Source: Heterodera schachtii
Lineage: Eukaryota > Nematoda > Chromadorea > Rhabditida > Heteroderidae
Length of the DNA stretch: 64,000 nucleotides
Assembly: GCA_023374025.1 (NCBI GenBank)
Contig: SIJG01000160.1
Span: 43,406 to 107,405 of the forward strand
Direction: 5' to 3'
Positions 54,701-62,536 of this stretch are shown here, one piece after another. Within the stretch, counting starts at the first letter, position 1. Every line of letters starts with the position of its first letter. The position numbers were made by a program, and so were the translations under genes. Under the pieces are notes generated by a model. The model searched no databases. It was not told the origin of the DNA and saw only the letters and a program-made list of their open reading frames with translations.

Positions 54701-55045
54701 AACCAGCCGATCTCGACACAACGGCAGGACGACGACTTTGTGGCCAGGGCTTGGTAGGAAGTAAATAGGACAAATAGGACTTATCGGGTTTCTAGGCGGC
54801 ATTATGAGCAGCTTCTCCGGCCTGAACACGACAGGAATGGAACAGTCATCCGTCAACCGATGCGCCCAAGACTCGCCTACAGACAGGTCATGCAACACAT
54901 AAATAGAGGGAACTTCGACAGATTTGGTGGACAACATCACACCTGGGATATCACGGACCCGAGAAACGACGAAGAAGTCGCATACCAGATGTGCCAAACA
55001 CTTCTGCAGGAACGAGCAAAAGAAGATGATAAAAATTGGGGATAG
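41023..55045 (+). CDS. Giant Helitron Rep/helicase polyprotein with macro, OTU and RING modules
   Basis: Starting at ATG 41023 ([20 protein letters not shown]) the sequence can be read as one frame to stop 55045, using some 35 GT-AG introns of 35-115 bp. I checked most junctions by hand; they preserve frame and expected motifs, for example YKS|HINTEF at 46600-46650 and [12 protein letters not shown] at 44190-44232. The only junction I could not settle is near 53270-53345. The product would be roughly 4,000 residues. Domain order: N-terminal region, zinc fingers, HUH nuclease with two tyrosines, PIF1 helicase, macro, OTU, RING-like, coiled coil, RING-H2. It may be one gene or several fused by my reading; transcripts would decide. 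Rep and helicase motifs look intact, so recent activity is plausible. Confidence 0.75.
42763..44190 (+). CDS. Helitron zinc-finger region
   Basis: Contains [20 protein letters not shown], then [12 protein letters not shown] and [20 protein letters not shown], which together match a degenerate RING pattern (paired cysteines, a C.H..HF element, more CxxC pairs). A second cluster reads [19 protein letters not shown], then [14 protein letters not shown] and PVCNVKG, PHD/RING-like in spacing. A Ser/Thr-rich linker with [12 protein letters not shown] follows. Binding to DNA, RNA or protein cannot be told apart from sequence. Introns near 43200-43250, 43410-43440 and 43612-43660 join the parts. Confidence 0.55.
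44233..47283 (+). CDS. Helitron Rep (HUH, two-tyrosine) nuclease domain
   Basis: Opens with the Helitron zinc motif [12 protein letters not shown]...CCAKGRV, then [27 protein letters not shown] and [12 protein letters not shown] are typical of Helitron_like_N proteins. [20 protein letters not shown] and [13 protein letters not shown] precede the HUH motif [11 protein letters not shown] (histidines at 46109-46111 and 46115-46117). SHINTEF and [10 protein letters not shown] give the two tyrosines (46688-46690 and 46700-46702), spaced Y-x3-Y. These residues nick and transfer single strands in rolling-circle transposition. All key residues are present. Confidence 0.9.
47284..49629 (+). CDS. Helitron PIF1-type helicase domain
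   Basis: Walker [13 protein letters not shown] (about 48046-48081), then [25 protein letters not shown], Walker [76 protein letters not shown] and [12 protein letters not shown]. This is the complete SF1B/PIF1 motif series in the right order. The helicase unwinds donor DNA during rolling-circle replication. No inactivating change is seen in any motif. The frame continues through a short intron (49618-49663) into the macro domain. Confidence 0.92.
49664..50487 (+). CDS. Macro domain (ADP-ribose binding) fused to the Helitron
   Basis: After an acidic/proline linker ([17 protein letters not shown]) comes [20 protein letters not shown], then [86 protein letters not shown] and DEIRLVAF. This matches MacroD-type domains: NAAN near the distal ribose, GGGVDxAIH, and the phosphate loop ISTG(A/V)(F/Y). 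The residues expected for ADP-ribose binding are retained, so binding and perhaps hydrolysis of ADP-ribose is plausible. I do not know macro domains as a usual part of Helitrons. Confidence 0.88.
50530..51845 (+). CDS. OTU-type cysteine protease domain fused to the Helitron
   Basis: After a linker, [20 protein letters not shown] contains the OTU catalytic signature D-G-x-C-x-(F/L)-R. The catalytic Cys codon is 50907-50909. [48 protein letters not shown] and LEIYFPDG follow the OTU fold order. The His is in [15 protein letters not shown] (codon 51560-51562). OTU proteins usually cleave ubiquitin or related modifiers. OTU domains have been reported in animal Helentron/Helitron2 elements, so this part has precedent. 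Introns interrupt right after the catalytic loop (50916-50967) and before the His segment (51364-51444). Confidence 0.88.
51846..52246 (+). CDS. RING-like zinc finger 1 with a 35-bp intron
   Basis: SCKCCNSAV, then [15 protein letters not shown], then [11 protein letters not shown] give the spacing C-x2-C ... C-C-x3-H-x2-C ... C-x2-C of RING or RING-like fingers. The last cysteine pair is in frame only if 52040-52074 (GTATTT...TTTAG, 35 bp) is spliced out; without it the frame stops at MH. A Ser/Glu-rich tail ([12 protein letters not shown]) follows. E3 ligase activity is possible; the finger is divergent. Confidence 0.65.
52290..54250 (+). CDS. Long alpha-helical/coiled-coil region
   Basis: [20 protein letters not shown] begins a helical segment ending TNLLQAKL at 53003. 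It is spliced (52999-53046) to a basic coil ([39 protein letters not shown]) and onward to [39 protein letters not shown] and [20 protein letters not shown]. The highly charged heptad-like runs favour oligomerisation. Apparent stops at 53549, 53842 and 54233 are avoided by GT-AG introns. The junction near 53270-53345 is uncertain and might hide a one-base deletion. No enzymatic motif is seen. Confidence 0.55.
54310..55045 (+). CDS. RING-H2 finger and C-terminal tail
   Basis: [33 protein letters not shown] and [10 protein letters not shown] form a canonical C3H2C3 RING-H2 finger, as found in active E3 ubiquitin ligases (including the W after the C-x2-W-like helix and the CPxC end). The preceding exon gives [20 protein letters not shown]. 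After the finger a helical tail ([14 protein letters not shown]) is spliced at 54757-54795 to [13 protein letters not shown] and ends NWG at 55045. It closes the polyprotein about 490 bp before the CTAG terminus. Confidence 0.8.
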
Positions 55046-55536
55046 ATTTGGAAATTTCTTAATAAATTTTGATTTAAAATTCATTTAAAATCCATTAGCT
55101 TTTTTAATTTTTCTTCCCTGCATTTTTGTTTTCTAAACATATAACTATCTATATTGATCTATGTATTTTGAATTCGGCCCAATGATCCTGAGCCATTGCC
55201 TTTTTTCAGCAAAAACAAAAAGTTCTTTCATACTAAAACAATGGCTCAGGGGAGGGTAGCCTCGCGCAAAGAGACCACCTTCCCGCGGTGCCTGGCGTCA
55301 GTACTTATTTGGGCTAAGCTCAAGTAACGAAGCTAAGAGTCTCTCCTTTAATTGATAAGTCTCTCACAAGTCTCGCACACCCCGGTAGCTGCTGCTGCAC
55401 GAACAACCAGACACGCATCTGCGCCTGAGCTGCTACTGCACTAACAAACGCGACGGTGCACACCTCACGCAACTACCCCTCGAAGGGCTAGGGACAGCGT
55501 TGCTAAAAAGCGCAGCCCTCTATGCCAGACGGCTAG
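55046..55536. mobile_element. Helitron 3' terminal region
   Basis: After the stop come an AT-rich stretch and CCAATGATCCTGAGCCATTG / CAATGGCTCAGGGG (an inverted repeat around 55183-55245). From 55388 the sequence matches the end of the 2.0-kb Helitron (GCTGCTGCACGAACA, CTGCTACTGCACTAACAA, CTACCCCTCGAAGGGCTAG). The terminal CTAG is at 55533-55536, followed by T. Confidence 0.75.
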
Positions 55537-55539
55537 TTA

Positions 55540-56520
55540 TCTATATATAAAAATAAGGGGGGGGCTAACCACTAAACGAAAAAGAAGCGAAAAACTACTT
55601 AACGGATCGCCACGGGACCGACACCATTCGAAAGAGCTATGTTTTCTCTACCTTTCTATCCTTGTGGAAAAATTAGTCACAAGCAGAAAATTTCGAGAAA
55701 ATCGCGTTTGAAAGAAAAAATCCCGGCTTTTTACAATAGGGCAAAAATGGGTTGTAAAATGTGTGTTTTCACCTTATTTCTCGGGAACCGTCAGAGCTAC
55801 GCTTTTGCGGTAAGCAGACAATTTGTAGAGCTCGTCGAGCTGCAGGGTGAGAAAAAAATTTCGTAGCTCTACGACAAATTCGAACAAAGTTATACCCCGG
55901 CAAAGTCGAAAAAAGTGGAAATTTTTTTGTGTTTTCGTCTTCCGGTTTACAATCCGACTACAATTGTAAATTCAGCCGGAATGTCCGGAATTTGACCAAA
56001 CCGGTTTGTTTTTTGTGTTTTCGCATGTGTATAAAACCGGTTTAAGTTCGTTTTTGATGCGTTTTCTTCTAAACCGGTACCGGTTTAAGTTTGTTTTCAG
56101 TCAATTTTTTTGTGTTTTCGGTTTAAACCCAACATTAACGGTTTAAACTGACGGTATTTCTTTGTGTTTTTGCATGTATTTTTGACCGGTTTGTATATCG
56201 GTTTTGCATGCGGTTTCGACATGTTACGTGTGTTTTCGACAATTTTACGTGTGCTTCAACGTGTAAACATGTGTTTTCGATTATTTTTACAATTTTTGCT
56301 TTGTGTCTTAAAGTGGCGGGCGCGAAGCGCCTGCCTCTCGAGGTGCGCGAGCGAGGAGCGGAGCGAAGCGGAGCGACGAGCGAGTGTACCGAGTCAATAC
56401 GAACCTGATAAATTTTTTTGGATGCCACCTGGGGGGTGGCGGGCGGGGGGGGGCGTAGCGGGGGGGGTTGGGGGGGGGCGGCAGCCCCCCCCCAGGAAAA
56501 CACTCATATATAAAAAAATA
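55540..56520 (+). mobile_element. Further Helitron-type 5' end, 3' end not found
   Basis: TCTATATATAAAAATAAG and a G-run begin at 55540, and CACCATTCGAAAGAGC follows at about 55621. The block 56313-56395 repeats the GCGCGAAGCGCCTGCC and GCGGAGCGAAGCGGAGCGAC module of 32035-32095. The G-run module is at 56425-56505. ACCGGTTTAA words abound at 55990-56140. Where this element stops is unclear; no CTRR end with matching terminal sequence was recognised to the right. Confidence 0.55.
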
Positions 56521-56574
56521 ATATATAAAAGTAGTATAAATTATTTATATGTTTTAGTATTTTTAAATTTCTTT

Positions 56575-57356
56575 CTTTTGCAAAATTCACTCCGCCCCTG
56601 CCTCCCCCCCCTCGCCTCACTCCGCCTCCCACCTGACGCCTCCCCGCCGCCGCTTCCCCGTCCCCCGCCTCTCCGTACCCCGCGCCCCGCTTCCCGTCCC
56701 CCGCTTCCCCGTCCCCCGCCTCCTTGTAGCCCGCACCCCGCTTCCCCGTCGCCCGCCTCCCCGTACCCCGTCTCCCCGCACCCCGCATCCCGCTTCCCGT
56801 CCCCCGCCTCCCCGTACACCGCTTCCCCGCACCCCGCCTCTCCGTACCCCGCCTCCCCGCACCCTGCTTCCCGTCCCCCGCCTCCCCGTACACCGCTTCC
56901 CCGCACCCCGCTTCCACCGTCCCCGGCCTCCCCCTATCCCGCGCCCCGCTTCCCGTCCCCCGCTTCCCCGTCCCCCGCCTCCTTGTAGCCCGCACCCCGC
57001 TTCCCCGTCGCCCGCCTCCCCGTACCCCGTCTCCCCGCACCCCGCATCCCGCTTCCCCGTCGCCCGCCTCCCCGCACCCCGCTTTTCCGTCCCCCGCCTC
57101 CCCGTACCCCGCACCCCGCTTCCCCGTCCCCGGCCTCCTCGTACCCCGCTTTCCCGTCCGCCGCCTCCCCGTACCCCGCTTCCCCGTCCCCCGCCTCACC
57201 GTACCCCGCTTCCCCGTACCCCGCACCCCGCTTTCCCCGTCCCCCGCACCCCGCTTCCCCGTCCCCCGCTTCCCCGTCCCCCGCCTCCTTGTAGCCCGCA
57301 CCCCGCTTCCCCGTCGCCCGCCTCCCCGTACCCCGTCTCCCCGCACCCCGCAATTT
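56575..57356. repeat. C-rich tandem repeat (CCCCGCTTCCCCGTCCCCCG type)
   Basis: About 780 bp of short units (CCCCGCCTCCCCGTAC and relatives) with higher-order repetition: a block of roughly 260-300 bp recurs. One strand is almost pure C/T with few A or G, an extreme skew. The 294-codon minus ORF of repeated RGTGKRGAGYGEAGDGE is open because of composition, and I do not call it a gene. Confidence 0.85.
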
Positions 57357-57850
57357 TTTTTATTCGCGTGGTCATTCAGGTGAGACAAAGGGAATGAATG
57401 TAAATCAATTAATTACAACTATTAGTTTATAATAGCTTTTTATTGACTGATAAATCCAAATTAAAACTAATTGCTTTTTATGCCATTATACTTGCAAACA
57501 TAGTTCTTGATGGGAGAAGCATGAAAATCACATTTTTCAAACAATTTTTTAAGTTATTTTGTTTTTTAAAACACATAGTTAAATAAATATTAGCAAATTC
57601 CTTTGAAATTTCCTAATTTTCAAATCACATGTCCAATAAGCAGGTGGACAAGCTGGCCAAGTTGACGATGGTGAAGCTTTGATTAATTATCGACTACTCA
57701 AAATCATCTTGGTCTTGAAATTGGCGTGTCGCTCACAATTTTTGGTAAAAAAATCGTCATTAATTGAATAATCTTTTTTTTTTTGGTAAAAATTGACTAT
57801 AATATTGGTTTTATTAATTAAATTTTCAAAAAAATGTTATTAAAGGAAAA
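57357..57850. other. AT-rich spacer, nothing recognised
   Basis: No exon with supporting homology. The short GGTGGACAAGCTGGCCAAGT stretch near 57641 looks codon-like but has no extended frame. Confidence 0.35.
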
Positions 57851-57854
57851 TACA

Positions 57855-58500
57855 AAAAAAAACGTCAACTGTTGAAAACACAAAAATTAAATAACCGGAA
57901 CAAAATTTTGTTAACAAAGAAACACATAACCGGAATATTGTTGAAAATGCAAAAAAGACTCCAACCGGAATAAAATAATTATTGAAAACACAAAATAGAC
58001 GCAAACCGGAATAAAATAATTGTTGAAAACACAAAAAATACGTAACCGGAATAAAACAAAAAAGACATAACCGGAATAAAAACCGGAATAAAATAATTGT
58101 TGAAAACACAAAAATTACGTAACCGGAATAAAACAAAAAAGACATAACCGGAATAAAAACCGGAATAAAATAATTGTTGAAAACACAAAAATTACGTAAC
58201 CGGAAATAAAACAAAAAGACATAACCGGAATAAAATAATTGTTCACAACACAAAAAAGACGCAAACCGGAATAAAATAATTGTTAAAAACACAAAAATTA
58301 CGTAACCGGAATAAAACAAAAAAGACATAACCGGAATAAAAACCGGAATAAAATAATTGTTGAAAACACAAAAATTAAATAACCGGAACAAAATTTTGTT
58401 AACAAAAAAAAACATTACCGGAATATTGTTGAAAATGCAAAAAAGACTCCAACCGGAATAAAATAATTGTGTAAAACACAACTTAGACGCAAACCGGAAT
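57855..58500. repeat. AACCGGAATAAAA minisatellite
   Basis: AACCGGAATAAAATAATTGT and TGAAAACACAAAAATTACGT alternate with GACATAACCGGAATAAA in about a dozen units of 30-55 bp, with a larger period of roughly 100 bp. Proteins read through it (repeated YSGYVFFVLF) are artefacts of the repeat. Confidence 0.9.
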
Positions 58501-59131
58501 AAAATTATTTTAATTTCTATATATTTATTGTATTCATGAATTAATATTAATATACAATTTGCATATTTAAAATTTATAATTGAAGTAAGTAATAAAAAAA
58601 GATAATTTGTATATGATTTTTTTTGTTAAAAAATTATTATTTTCACTTTTTCTATACAAGTATCTCCTGATGGACTGTAGTCAAAAATAGGACAAATTAC
58701 TTACAAATTGTGTGCGAAAATCTGCTAACTAATGCAGGGTTTGGTACCAAAATTCAAATCTGCAGGCTCTTAAGCAAGAATTCGAAAATCTTGAACTCCT
58801 CTTCAATGTATAAGAGTCGCTGCTTATCATTTTAATTTTCAAAATTTAACGAGACTTAAACCATATAGCAATTTTTTTAAAATAAGCTTTACTGTCGATA
58901 TCAATCACTGTCGAAACCAACACTGTTGAGATCACCACTACTTTCACCTTTTTGACTTTTTACAAGTTACGCAAAACAAAATCTGTTTAAACAATTTAAA
59001 TTTTCCGGAAACAATATCTGCTTTTTGTTCTTACTCTTCCATAAAAAAACTGTCTGAATTTTGTTTTTCCGGAAAACAAAAAAAACACAAAAAGCATTCA
59101 TTCAATTCATTCTGCTCCTCTGTCAAAATGT
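58501..59131. other. AT-rich 3' flank of MRTO4
   Basis: No further exon recognised. TTTTCCGGAAAACA-type palindromes occur near 59003 and 59073, and again near 63585 and 63638. Confidence 0.35.
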
Positions 59132-62100
59132 TCAAATCCCTTCTTTTTCTCCACCGGGCGAGCAGACGGGCGCGAATTGTGATAACCAATGGCCGAACTG
59201 CTTCAAAATGCGGGCCTGGAACGCGGACAGTTGGTCACCCGTCTTGCACACAGTGAACTCCTCCAACAGCTCAATGGCACCTGTTGATGGCAGGGGAAAG
59301 GGGCGGCATTATTACGAAACGCACAAATTGCAGGAAAATTTCAAAAATTTGGGCTAGAAAATGCTGATAAAAAAAGGGAATTCTCCGCCCCTTAGCAAGA
59401 AAAATTCAAAATAATTTACAAAAAAAAAAATGTTTTCTGCTTGAAGGCGGCATCTGAGCATAATTCAAACATAGAAAATCTTTAAAGTGCTTTATAAGGA
59501 AATTTAATAAATAATTTATTTGGTTGAAAAAACAGTAATTCATGATTAATTCGAAAAAACGATAAAAAATTTAAAACTTTTTAAACCGGTGGTCAGAAAA
59601 AGAAAAAATCAGAGGGGAGAGATCCCGAAGACCTTTTCTCTACCAAAAATGCATAAATTTTTCATTTATGCAAAAAATGAAAAATAAACAAGGTTTAAAT
59701 GGAGATCCAATGGTGCCTTTAAGTGCCCAAGGATTAAATTTTTATGAAATTTTAAAACATTTTGTTAAAAAAATTGCTGAAAATTAAAAAAAAGTTGAAA
59801 TTCCCAAGCTACGGATCTGGTATAGCGGAACATGACAAAACACAGCCGAGACATATCACAGCCGTGAACAAATTAAAAAAAATTTCAAACCAAAATTTTT
59901 CAAGAAAAAATTTAAAAATTTTTCTTTGAAAATTTTATGAGAAAATTTTAAAACAATGTTATGTGATCTTTTCAAAATTTGATGATGAATTCTAGGAATT
60001 TTTCAAAGAAAAGCGAAGAAAATTAAAAAAAATTCTCATAGAATTTTCAAAGTAAAAATTTTCAAGATTTTTTTTCTTAAAAAATTCAGCTTGATATTTT
60101 TTTTAATTATTCCCAGCGGTGCTATGTCTCAGCTGCATTTTGGAGTGTACCGTTGGCATGGATTAACCAAGTAAAGAAGGGGTATGACCAAAGAAAATGA
60201 AAAACTGGTATTGAAAATTACATTTGAACACCTTCAAAACTTTTGGCCGTTGGGCCATTTTGATTAAAAATTCGTCCCATAGTCCCCTTAAAATGCCCAC
60301 CATTTTCCAGCCGTGTGGGCATGCCCAACTTGCGCAGCTGCGGTTCCATGGTTCCGTGCACGTGGAATTCCACCGGTATTTGGCCGGCCGGCGGCGAAAT
60401 GTCCGCCGAAGCGACGGCGCCCGCCTGGGCAAACTCAGCCTCGGTGTGCTCATTGAAAAACCTGTGAAAATTTTTAGGATTTTTTTTAAATTTCTGTCGC
60501 TTTGTGAGTGAAAACCGTTCCATTCGCCGGGCCGAAATTGGAAAATTAAAAAATTTGAGAAAGTGTTATGACACCGAAATTTAAAAAAAAAAAATTTTCC
60601 TAATTGGATTTTTTTTAAAAAGCGCCACAAAGTAAAAAAAGGTTAAAAAGTTTTCGATTTTAAAAATTGGGACGGAAAAGCAAATAAAAAAGGAACACAA
60701 AGGGGGAGCTTAGAATTCGTAAACCCTTTAAAAAAATTTCCATCAAAATGGTTACCCCACATTTTCGCCTATGTTTAAATCGGGTTCAAACTTACATTTT
60801 CTCAATTTCAGATAGACTAAACAACATTTAAATAAAGTTATGTTCCGAATAAGCCAAAAGAACAAGCCTTATTAAATTTAATTCTGTTTAAAACCTCTAA
60901 GCTTGAAAAAATGTAAGTTTGAGCCCGATTTTGGACATAGGCGGAAATGTTTGGTCATGACCAAAATGCGCCGCCGGCAAAAAGAAAAAAAATTACCAAA
61001 AAATTAAATTTTTTCCCGCCGACCTTTGCACTTCGTTTGCCTTCGCATTGGTGAACGTCAGTCCGCTTTGGCATCTCACAAAAGTGCGCTCACTTTGTGC
61101 AATTCGTTTGTCCTAAATTGGGATGCATTTTTTTTAAATTTAAATTTACATCAAAGGGGGGGGGGGGGGGAAAGCCCTAATATTTTTTCACCATTAAAAA
61201 ACACTCTTTTGTTAGCACTTTCAATAAATTGCCCAATATGAAAATGGTCCTTAAGAGAAAATTGGAATTTTTTTTCGTAATTATTTATGAAAAATTTTGG
61301 CATTAAACAAATTCACGACCTTAATTTAGAGGCAGGGCGTGAGGAGCAAAATTAAACAAAATGCTAATTAATTCTTTCTGGCTTTTGCCTCATTGAGAAT
61401 TTAATGTCTTCCACTTTAAATGTCCCAATCTCAGTCAAAAAAAAAAAAAAAAATTCTGCCAATCAAAATTCTGTTGGTTGCATAGAATTGACTCCCAAAT
61501 ATTGAGGCGTTCAACCCAAAAAATTTCAACTTTTGTTAGGGGGTCCTAAGGGTTGGGTTGCAATTGGGCGTTTGGCCATGGCTCAAAAAAATTAGGTTGG
61601 TTTCCCTCTCCACCTGTTCGTCTTGTGCCGATTTGCCCAACGCCACGGCCATCAAATGTTTCTGGCGAAGAAAATACGCAAATTCTGCTTGAAATGTTGG
61701 CGGACCTTTGAAAAAAAATTTTTTTTTTTAATTTTTTTTCGGATTTTCAAAAAAACAAAAATTATAAAAAAATCAAAGGCTTAAATGAGTGCGAAACTCG
61801 GGGATTATTATTTTTGTTTTATTATTCCCTTAAGAAACTATTAAAATATTTCTCATAATTGTAAGCGTCAACCATGGGATAGCACAAAATCAACGAATTC
61901 CATCGCAAAAACGGCATTCGAAACTTTTTTGATTTTTCAATAATTATGGCATTTACGAAAAGGGGGCAAATTGGACGGCAGCCCAGGGTTGTTTAAGTAT
62001 AACTCTTTCCATAGTTGTCAAATTGGGATTTATCGAATAAAAAAACTGATTTTCCGAAACAAAATTTCTTTTTTAATTTTGCAATTAAATAGAAAACAAC

Positions 62101-62536
62101 ACTATGGCTATTATAGCCAAGAACTAATGGCTCAATTAAGACTAATATAAAAGGAGCAATACCCAAAAAATCGCCGATTTTCGTCCATTTGTCCCCCAAA
62201 AAAGTGGCATTTTTTGCCCGTCCCAAAGAATTTATGGAAAAAAGCAATTTTTCCAAAATTTTACCTCCGCAGCTTTGCAGAGCGCAAATTCTCCGTAAAG
62301 ACAAACAAAGGTTTGTACTGCTCAACGCATTCTCTGACCTGAAATTTTTGTTGGAATTTAAAAACAAAAAAAAATTTTTTCTTGCCTCTTTCAAAATGTT
62401 TTCTTTGCCCTCGCGGCTCTTCTTCTTCACTTATGCGAGAGAAACTGAAAGAAAAAACAAAAAGAAAAAATTATGAACAAATTTGGCTTAAGAATAATAA
62501 ATTACTGACCAATCTGTCACGCGTCGATTTTGGCAT
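59132..62536 (-). CDS. MRTO4: mRNA turnover protein 4 homologue (ribosome assembly factor)
   Basis: Minus-strand exons: 62536-62510 (MPKSTRDRL), 62444-62386 (KKKSREGKENILKE), 62338-62265 (VRECVEQYKPLFVFTENLRS), 61705-61614 (HFKQNLRIFFAR, HLMAVALGKSAQDEQ), 61112-61024 (SGLTFTNAKANEVQ), 60461-60301 (FFNEHTEAEFAQAG, MEPQLRKLGMPTRLENG) and 59280-59132 (GAIELLEEFTVCKTGDQLSA, QARILKQFGHWLSQF). This follows the uL10/P0-like fold of MRTO4, the nuclear factor that occupies the P-stalk site on pre-60S ribosomes and is later exchanged for P0. Exon 2 appears to use a GC donor (GAG|GCAAG). Frame breaks appear in exon 2 (before KKK) and in exon 4 (between FFAR and HLMAV, an A-run). These could be sequencing errors or a decaying copy. 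Confidence 0.8.
60462..61023. other. MRTO4 intron containing an inverted repeat
   Basis: TTCGCCTATGTTTAAATCGG and GTTCAAACTTACATTTTCTC (60763-60805) recur inverted at 60904-60950 (AAAATGTAAGTTTGAGCCCG, TTGGACATAGGCGGAAATG). The enclosed region of about 190 bp looks like a small TIR element within the intron. Confidence 0.55.

Larger units (their letters stand above)
32273..55536 (+). mobile_element. Candidate giant autonomous Helitron, 23.3 kb
   Basis: A TC start at 32273 (TCTATATATAAAAAAAC and G-run) directly follows the previous element, and CTAG|T closes at 55533-55537. The two ends match those of the 2.0-kb element. Inside lie, in order, the shared 5' module, AT-rich sequence, three satellite arrays (33831-38775), a structured non-coding stretch (about 39090-39270) and the Rep/helicase gene (41023-55045). 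The 3' end is solid because the gene and the terminus are close. The assignment of 32273 as the start is inference: no closer TCTATATA start is visible between 33 and 41 kb, but a degenerate one could be missed. Confidence 0.55.

Noticed and set aside
56504..57388. 294-codon Gly/Arg-rich minus-strand ORF.
   Set aside because: Produced by a C/T-only tandem repeat; several frames are open at once and there is no start context or splice support.
57840..58481. 213-codon minus ORF with repeated YSGYVFFV, looking like a membrane protein.
   Set aside because: Arises from the AACCGGAATAAAA minisatellite; hydrophobicity reflects A/T composition.
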